Source: JAWOHX01 sp046484975 | Lineage (GTDB): Bacteria; Bacillota; Clostridia; DUPQ01 | Direction: 5' to 3' | DNA: 27,192 nt | Assembly (NCBI GenBank): GCA_046484975.1 | Contig: JAWOHX010000018.1 | Coordinates: 1-27,192 of the forward strand | Shown: in pieces, positions 22,617 to 27,192 of the stretch | Numbering within the stretch: position 1 is the stretch's first letter | How the letters are laid out: every line of letters starts with the position of its first letter | The notes under the pieces: model-generated | Told to the model about the DNA's origin: nothing | Seen by the model: only the letters and a program-made list of their open reading frames with translations | Databases searched by the model: none | Made by a program: the position numbers and the translations under genes

Positions 22617-22942
22617 CAATGCATGGGAAGGAATATCAGGAAGAACAAAGCAACACCCACCGTCAAGAGGACAATCATGGCGATGGACGCCGCCCCCATG
22701 ACCAGTCCGGCCAAGGCTATATTCCTGCCGGGCAACCCGTCCCGGATGATTCGTTGCCTTGCGAGGATGCCGCAGACAAGGGCTCCCAATGCCAGGGGAA
22801 ACGCCAGGTTGCGTATGAGGTTGATCATGCCCAAACCCGGAAACAGCAATCCCAATGCCACCGATCCCCCTATGCCCAGCAGGGTGAGGATTCCAAGCAC
22901 CAATGACAGTTTTGCAACGAACGGGACTTTTCCATCATTCAT
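22616..22942 (-). CDS. Small three-helix membrane protein, DUF4190-like
   Basis: A 108-residue membrane protein with three or four hydrophobic segments (VAKLSLVLGILTLLGIGGSV, LAFPLALGALVCGILA, LAGLVMGAASIAMIVLLTVG and a tail FFLIFLP). The pattern of a first helix, a Gly-rich loop and a helix ending in 'CGILARQRI' is like DUF4190 proteins, which have no known function. The ATG at 22942 (MNDGKVPF) is preferred to the ATG at 22948, because GGGAGG is 8 bases before the first and only 2 before the second. It is convergent with the TIM-barrel gene and follows the etfA terminator on its strand, so it is probably transcribed on its own. Confidence 0.75.
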   Translation of the reverse strand: MNDGKVPFVAKLSLVLGILTLLGIGGSVALGLLFPGLGMINLIRNLAFPLALGALVCGILARQRIIRDGLPGRNIALAGLVMGAASIAMIVLLTVGVALFFLIFLPMH

Positions 22943-22964
22943 TTTCATACCCTCCCATATCTCT

Positions 22965-22973
22965 ACTATACCA
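22965..22973 (-). promoter_or_regulatory. Candidate extended -10 promoter of the small membrane protein gene
   Basis: Minus strand TGGTATAGT: TATAGT (22965-22970, 5 of 6) with a TG extension one base before it. No good -35. It lies between the etfA terminator and the ATG at 22942. Confidence 0.4.
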
Positions 22974-22997
22974 CATGATACGAAATCTCCGGGAAAT

Positions 22998-23021
22998 GAA
23001 AACAGGGGGCAAAGCCCCCTG
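22998..23021 (-). terminator. Terminator after etfA
   Basis: On the minus strand CAGGGGGC (23014-23021) and GCCCCCTG (23003-23010) form an 8-base-pair GC-rich stem with a 3-base loop, followed by TTTTC. It lies 28 bases past the etfA stop and ends the MTHFR-etfBA operon. Confidence 0.8.
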
Positions 23022-23048
23022 CATGTATTTCGATGACTGATCCGTATT

Positions 23049-24065
23049 TCAGACTTTCGGGATTTCCCGTATCAGTTCCGGTATGATTTCAAACAGGTCC
23101 CCCACCACGGCGATGTCCGCAATCTGCATCATGGGGGTATCGCAATTCTTGTCTATTGCAATGATCAAATCCGAGGACTGCATGCCCACGAGGTGCTGGA
23201 TCTGGCCGGAAATCCCACAGGAGATGTATACTTTCGTCTGGACGGTCTGCCCTGTCTGGCCCACCTGGTGGGCATAGGGTATCCATCCGGCATCCACCGC
23301 GGCCCTGCTGGCCCCGACGGCGCCCCCCACCCTGGCGGCGAGCTGCTTGAGAAGGTCGAAGCCCTGGGGTCCCTTCATGCCTCTTCCTCCGGCCACGATG
23401 ATATGGGCATCAGCCAGGTTCACGGCGTTGTCCTCACCATGGAACACCTCCAGAATCTTCTTGATGTTGGTGGTATCATTGGCTTCCAATGGCTCCTTGA
23501 TGATTTCCCCGGTGCGGGAAAAATCCGGGTCCGGGGTCTTCATGACCCTGGGCCTTACCGTTGCCATCTGTGGCCGATGGTTGGAGGAACGGATGGTGGC
23601 CATGATGTTGCCGCCGAATGCAGGGCGCGTCTGGAGAAGGTCTCCGTTTTCCTCGTCGATACCCAGCTCCGTACAGTCCGCGGTAAGTCCGCTGTTGGTG
23701 ACCACCGCCACCCTTGGGATGAGCGCCCTTCCCCTTGTGGTCGCCCCGCAGATGACCACTTCAGGCTTGTATTTCTCAATGAGCCGGATGAGAATCTTTG
23801 CTTCCAGCTCGTCCACGAAATCAGTCAGCCTGGGGTCTTCCACGACGATGACGTTGTCAGCGCCGTAGGCAAAAAGATCCTTGGCTTTCCCGGCGATGTC
23901 CATACCGGTGATGACGGCCCAGACCTCACTGTTCCTGGCATCGGCCAGGGGCCTTGCCGCGCCGATGAGCTCGTGGGTGACCTGCTGGATTTCTCCTGAG
24001 AGCTGCTCCCCCACCACCCATATGTTCTTGTATTGTTTTTTATCGTTCTCTGTCAAAGCAATCAT
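23049..24065 (-). CDS. etfA: Electron transfer flavoprotein, alpha subunit
   Basis: A 338-residue EtfA, which with EtfB carries electrons between flavin enzymes. The C-terminal FAD-binding region is clear: VAGGRGMKGPQGF, LAARVGGAVGASRAAVDAGW, GQTGQTVQTKVYISCGISG (about 268-286), IAIDKNCDTPMMQIADI and VGDLFEIIPELI. The N-terminal half has the EtfA-type nucleotide-binding fold (VVICGATTRGRALIPRVAV). There is no extra ferredoxin domain at the N terminus. AAGGAG lies 8 bases before the ATG. It is the last gene of the operon, 16 bases after etfB, and is followed by a terminator. In Clostridia such pairs are often electron-bifurcating and work with a dehydrogenase; here the partner is probably the MTHFR-like protein. 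Confidence 0.95.
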   Translation of the reverse strand: MIALTENDKKQYKNIWVVGEQLSGEIQQVTHELIGAARPLADARNSEVWAVITGMDIAGKAKDLFAYGADNVIVVEDPRLTDFVDELEAKILIRLIEKYKPEVVICGATTRGRALIPRVAVVTNSGLTADCTELGIDEENGDLLQTRPAFGGNIMATIRSSNHRPQMATVRPRVMKTPDPDFSRTGEIIKEPLEANDTTNIKKILEVFHGEDNAVNLADAHIIVAGGRGMKGPQGFDLLKQLAARVGGAVGASRAAVDAGWIPYAHQVGQTGQTVQTKVYISCGISGQIQHLVGMQSSDLIIAIDKNCDTPMMQIADIAVVGDLFEIIPELIREIPKV

Positions 24066-24081
24066 GTTTCATTCTCCTTGG

Positions 24082-24870
24082 TTACAGGATACTGCGGATT
24101 CTTAGTTCATGGATCAGTTCCCTTGCACAATCACCGGGCAGACCCTCGATTTTCTTGGTGCTGGTGTGCCTGGGGGGTGGCGGCTGTGTCTTCACCACCC
24201 GTGTGGGCGAGCCGTCCAGTCCGATCTTGCTTTCATCGGCGCCGATGTCACCGGGTTTCCAGACGGGGATCTCCTCCTTCTCGGAAGCCAGGCGGCCTTT
24301 CAGTGTGGGGACCCTGGGGATGTTGATGCCCTTGACCACGGTGATGACGGCAGGAAGTTTCATCTGGCAGATGTCATATCCGTCCTCGTGCATGCGCCGG
24401 ACGATGATGCTCTCGTCGCTCACCTCGTCCACCCCCATGACATAGGTGGCCTGCATCCAGTCCAGATGGGCTGCGATGCCCGGGCCCACCTGTGCGGTGT
24501 CCCCGTCGATGGCCTGTTTCCCGCAGATCACCAGATCCACGGACCCTATTTTCTCTATGGCCTTCGCCAGCGCATAGCTGGTGGCCCAGGTGTCTGATCC
24601 ACCAAAGGCCCTGTCGCTCAGAAGGATGGCCTTGTCGGCTCCCACGGATATGGTCTCCCGCAGGCTGATTTCAGCCTTGGGTGGTCCCATGGACAGGGTG
24701 ATGACCTCACCGCCGTACTTTTTCCGTAGTTTGACCGCTTCCTCCACCGCGTAGGTGTCAAAGGGATTGAGGATGGCCTTGATTCCCTCCCGGATAATCC
24801 GTTTGCTTTCGGGATCGATTTTCGCGTCCGTGCTGGCGGGTACCTGTTTGACGCAGACAACGATTCTCAT
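24082..24870 (-). CDS. etfB: Electron transfer flavoprotein, beta subunit
   Basis: A 262-residue EtfB. Start at ATG 24870 (MRIVVCVKQVPASTDAKIDP) with AAGGAGG 7 bases upstream; the frame stays open further left of this but that region overlaps the upstream gene and is not coding. Typical motifs: EVITLSMGPPKAE, GADKAILLSDRAFGGSDTWA, LVICGKQAIDGDTAQVGPG. The 'DGDTAQVGP' element and the SDRAF/DTWATSY stretch are those of the bifurcating group of Clostridia, which hold a second flavin that accepts electrons from NADH; that assignment is inferred. The C terminus (PPPPRHTSTKKIEGLPGDCA) is the part that interacts with EtfA. Second gene of the operon. Confidence 0.95.
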   Translation of the reverse strand: MRIVVCVKQVPASTDAKIDPESKRIIREGIKAILNPFDTYAVEEAVKLRKKYGGEVITLSMGPPKAEISLRETISVGADKAILLSDRAFGGSDTWATSYALAKAIEKIGSVDLVICGKQAIDGDTAQVGPGIAAHLDWMQATYVMGVDEVSDESIIVRRMHEDGYDICQMKLPAVITVVKGINIPRVPTLKGRLASEKEEIPVWKPGDIGADESKIGLDGSPTRVVKTQPPPPRHTSTKKIEGLPGDCARELIHELRIRSIL

Positions 24871-24895
24871 AGTGTATCCTCCTTGGAATGCAGTT

Positions 24896-25693
24896 CTATT
24901 TCCATGTGTCCTTGACAAGGTCATACTGTTTCTTGAAACCAAGCAGCGACAGGTACACCCCGCATTTCGGGTACAGCCTGTGCAGCATCTGCAGCGTGAA
25001 GATGGGATCGAATTCCGTGGTCTCCGGTATCTCATATCCCACCGCCTCGGACAGCAGGGATATCTTTTTGCTCATCCAGGCCTCCACGATGACGGGGATG
25101 TCCGGGTATGTCACCAGGAGCTTGTCCACAACCGCATTTTTCTCGATGATGGGCTGGGTGATGATGAAGGTGGCCCCGGCGGCAAGCTTGCGGTCCATTT
25201 TCTCGAATTCATGCTCCTCGGGTTCATAAGGGTTGAATGCGACGCCGAGGACGAAATCCCCGGGATATTCCTTCAGGATGTATTTCAGAAGTTCCACGGA
25301 GGTCACGGACTCCACACCCGTTGCGCCCACATCGGAGGGCTGCAGCTTGGGCAGGCGGTCGGAACCGTCCCCGCTGACCACCAGCAGGTATTTGATGCCC
25401 ATGGTCCTGCATGTCTGAAGGATGTTGTCCAGGTCCTCCTTGGTATGGAAGGTGTTCAGATGGATCATCACCTGCTCCGGATGCACGGGCAGCTTCATTT
25501 CCTCGATGATTTCCGTTCCCTGGAAGGCCAGGTGCCCCATGGCATTGTCCGTGATGCAGGCGCAGTATCCGCTGTCCATGACCCTGTTGTATTTCGTCAC
25601 GAAAGTATCCAGGTCCTCATGAAGTTTTTCCGTCTCCTGCTTGGTGGGCAGGATCTCCACATGATAGATTTTGTTTCGGATATGATGTTCCAT
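24896..25693 (-). CDS. Methylenetetrahydrofolate-reductase-like protein
   Basis: A 265-residue TIM-barrel protein of the methylenetetrahydrofolate reductase (MetF) superfamily. Start ATG 25693 (MEHHIRNK) follows AAGGAGG by a few bases; the frame is open to 25711. Two residues known to matter in MetF appear conserved: the Glu in VEILPTK (Glu13; compare EFFPP in E. coli) and the Asp in LLVVSGD (compare LRGD, E. coli Asp120). Further matches: FVLGVAFNPYEPE and GATFIITQPIIEK, like the barrel end that positions FAD. There is no MetV-type zinc subunit gene here and no Cys cluster in this protein. First gene of an operon with etfB and etfA, behind a strong promoter, so the likely reaction is methylene-THF reduced to methyl-THF with Etf as electron partner. 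It could instead be a related enzyme of one-carbon metabolism. Confidence 0.82.
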   Translation of the reverse strand: MEHHIRNKIYHVEILPTKQETEKLHEDLDTFVTKYNRVMDSGYCACITDNAMGHLAFQGTEIIEEMKLPVHPEQVMIHLNTFHTKEDLDNILQTCRTMGIKYLLVVSGDGSDRLPKLQPSDVGATGVESVTSVELLKYILKEYPGDFVLGVAFNPYEPEEHEFEKMDRKLAAGATFIITQPIIEKNAVVDKLLVTYPDIPVIVEAWMSKKISLLSEAVGYEIPETTEFDPIFTLQMLHRLYPKCGVYLSLLGFKKQYDLVKDTWK

Positions 25694-25736
25694 GGTTCCT
25701 CCTTGACACATGCATATGAATGGTTAATTTTCTGAC

Positions 25737-25766
25737 ATTATATCATGATGATGCCGGGTTTGTAAA
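25737..25766 (-). promoter_or_regulatory. Promoter of the MTHFR-etfBA operon
   Basis: Minus strand: TTTACA (25761-25766, 5 of 6), 18-base spacer, perfect TATAAT (25737-25742) with a TG extension one base before it (TGATATAAT). Transcription would start near 25730, about 35 bases before the ATG. Confidence 0.8.
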
Positions 25767-25933
25767 AACCATTTTCCATTATACACGATGAATCACAAGG
25801 ATGCACCTGGAATATATTTTTTTACCGGTGCAACCATAGAATCCATGTGAATCCGAGCATTTTCTGGTGGTTTGAGATATAATGGACAGAGGATAACATG
25901 ATGTTCAAGGTTATTCCATGTCAGGAGCATACC

Positions 25934-27192
25934 ATGAGAGCTTTGGCCAGACTGCTCATCATCATATTGATTGCCATATCGCTTGTCATTCTCCCCGGCT
26001 GCAGGATCATGTTCAGGGTCCTGGAGGAGATACGGGACAGGGCCATTCAGGCGCAACAAACACAAATCCCGACGCCGCACGCGGGGGAATCTCCTTCTGC
26101 TAGCCCCACCCAGACATATGCGCCAATCCCCACCGGGACGCCATCCCCCACGCCTGTGCCTTCCGATGACCCGACCCCTGAACCAACGCAAGCCCCGACA
26201 CCGGAGCCCCCATCAACCCCATCACCAAGCCCTACACCAGCACCTACACAGGCACCTACGCCCACTCCTGCTCCTACACCGGCTCCAACACCTACGCCCA
26301 CACCTGTTCCTACTCCGACACCGTCCCCTTCTCTGGTCCATGGGATTTATGGGATTGAGATTGGCACGTCAGCAGACAGGGTCATCCTGTTGTTGGGACA
26401 GCCTGCATACAAGGGTCCCAGTTACCTTGGTTTTGAATGGTGGGTCTATGACGCAAGCATCAGCCGCCTGGTCCTCGTGGGCATCCTGAATAACAGGGTG
26501 GTGGAGATATACAGCAATGACAGGCATTGGGAATACAAAGGGCTGCGTTACGGTGTCTCCAGGGATCAGGCGCAGACCTTGTTCCCCTTAGTGGATCCGG
26601 TCACCTTCCAGTATGACAATGCGACTTTCTCCGTTTCCCAGCCGCAGAATCTGGACAAGGACAAGTATGTATACTACGATGCAGATATCATCATGGAGGT
26701 CTATTTCGACATACACAATGACAGCAAGGTCACGGCGATCAGGATCACCAACAAACAGTATCTGCTGAACAAGAATTATGCCATACAGTGGTCTTATTAT
26801 GGAACGGCCCCCAGTTTTGAAGTGGCTGAGCTCACACCTTCGGAGCAGACAGCCGTTGACCGGTTCAATGAGAGGATGTTTCTGAGCCTGATCAACAGCT
26901 CAAGGCATATATGGGGCAAAGGTCCACTGGTTGCCCACCAGGCTCTTGCTGTTGTTGCATATTCCCATTCGGTTGACATGCATGACAACGGCTTCTTCTC
27001 CCATACCTCCCCGACGACGGGATCCCCTTTTGACAGGATTGACAATGCCGGGATCCTTTACTTCAGCGCAGCAGAAAACATTGCCACCGGCCAGGATGAT
27101 GCCATCGAAGCTCATGAGAAGCCCATGAACAGCATCGGGCACAGGAACAACATCCTGAACGGCTCCTTGACCCATCTGGGTGCAGGGACATA
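25934..27192 (+). CDS. CAP-domain lipoprotein with Pro/Thr-rich linker, partial at right edge
   Basis: At least 419 codons; no stop before the window ends. ATG 25934 has AGGAG 6 bases upstream. Residues 1-23 form a lipoprotein signal (LVILPGC, Cys23; Pro at -2 is unusual). Residues about 37-133 are a low-complexity linker of Pro, Thr, Ala and Ser. From about 135 (HGIYGIEIGTSADRVILLLG, then YKGLRYGVSRDQA) comes a CAP-associated N-terminal-type region, and from about 307 a CAP (SCP/PR-1) domain with SHSVDMHDNGFFSHTSPTT, AENIATGQ and NSIGHRNNIL. Family CAP proteins in Bacillota sit at the cell surface, and their catalytic role is mostly unknown. The linker would place the globular part beyond the cell wall. 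The extreme C terminus is missing. Confidence 0.9.
   Translation, partial: MRALARLLIIILIAISLVILPGCRIMFRVLEEIRDRAIQAQQTQIPTPHAGESPSASPTQTYAPIPTGTPSPTPVPSDDPTPEPTQAPTPEPPSTPSPSPTPAPTQAPTPTPAPTPAPTPTPTPVPTPTPSPSLVHGIYGIEIGTSADRVILLLGQPAYKGPSYLGFEWWVYDASISRLVLVGILNNRVVEIYSNDRHWEYKGLRYGVSRDQAQTLFPLVDPVTFQYDNATFSVSQPQNLDKDKYVYYDADIIMEVYFDIHNDSKVTAIRITNKQYLLNKNYAIQWSYYGTAPSFEVAELTPSEQTAVDRFNERMFLSLINSSRHIWGKGPLVAHQALAVVAYSHSVDMHDNGFFSHTSPTTGSPFDRIDNAGILYFSAAENIATGQDDAIEAHEKPMNSIGHRNNILNGSLTHLGAGT
26040..26335 (+). repeat. Low-complexity Pro/Thr/Ala-rich coding repeat
   Basis: About 300 bases of degenerate ACxCC-type repeats encode runs such as PTPEPTQAPTPEPP and PAPTPTPTPVPTPTPSPS inside the CAP lipoprotein. 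The same DNA opens long frames in other phases and on the other strand (Arg/Pro/His-rich, and Gly/Val-rich), which are artefacts of the repeat. Confidence 0.8.

Noticed and set aside
24082..25035. Extended etfB start that would add an Arg/Cys-rich N terminus
   Set aside because: The extension overlaps the end of the MTHFR-like gene; AAGGAGG and the family's usual MRIVVCVKQVP start place the ATG at 24870.
25971..26489. Plus-strand frame rich in Arg, His and Pro, and a minus-strand Gly/Val/Ala repeat (26047-26301)
   Set aside because: Both are out-of-phase readings of the Pro/Thr-rich linker of the CAP lipoprotein, which has a good ribosome site, a lipobox and recognisable domains.
1..27192. 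tRNA or rRNA genes, CRISPR repeats, insertion sequences, attachment sites
   Set aside because: No regularly spaced repeats, no transposase or integrase motifs, and no tRNA-like cloverleaf or rRNA sequence was noticed by eye; an automated scan (tRNAscan-SE, Infernal) was not possible.

Overview
The window looks like the chromosome of an anaerobic Bacillota (Clostridia-type) bacterium of moderately high GC. Strong AGGAGG-type ribosome binding sites, a CD3324-family protein, a CAP protein with the CAP-associated N-terminal region, EtfAB with a methylenetetrahydrofolate-reductase-like protein, and many small lipoproteins all point that way. The species cannot be named. I see no tRNA, rRNA, CRISPR array, transposase or phage gene.

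Layout. 1-1994 (+): the C-terminal end of a GH38 alpha-mannosidase, translationally coupled to a URO-D-like (MetE/URO-D superfamily) protein. 2000-11409 (-): a run read right to left of a single-module NRPS (C-A-PCP-TE), a 7TM histidine kinase, a REC-GAF-HD-GYP response regulator and a MOP-superfamily transporter, then a small zinc-ribbon membrane protein that has its own promoter. NRPS, kinase and regulator are separated by 11 bases and a 4-base overlap, behind a near-consensus promoter. 11651-14054: two convergent (alpha/alpha)6-type glycosidase-like genes whose 3' ends overlap by 29 bases. 14139-14525: a rhodanese lipoprotein. 14595-17053 (-): CD3324 protein, RsgA and a ZmaR-like GNAT in a tight operon, behind a leader with a promoter, an 11-residue ORF and two terminator-like hairpins. 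17063-18184 (-): an NMO/FabK-like flavoprotein with a C-terminal Cys cluster. 18522-22942: lipoprotein, MFS transporter, second lipoprotein, a TIM-barrel-like protein of glycosidase appearance, and a small membrane protein. 23049-25693 (-): an operon of MTHFR-like protein, EtfB and EtfA with a clear promoter and terminator. 25934-end (+): a CAP-domain lipoprotein running off the window.

How it fits together. The most interesting unit is the NRPS-kinase-regulator-transporter run. It has the parts of a self-contained small-molecule circuit: a synthase, a membrane receptor kinase, an output that by family would degrade c-di-GMP, and a candidate exporter. That reading is inferred from gene order and domains. 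Second is the MTHFR-EtfBA operon, whose neighbours suggest flavin-based electron transfer coupled to methylene-THF reduction. The scattered glycosidases, URO-D-like protein and MFS permease suggest foraging on glycans, possibly mannose-containing, but not one compact utilisation locus.

Convergent genes are packed very tightly throughout (1994/2000, a 29-base overlap at 12825-12853, a 4-base overlap at 18899-18902, 22605/22616). Most genes have a canonical Shine-Dalgarno sequence, and several starts below were moved inward to match one.
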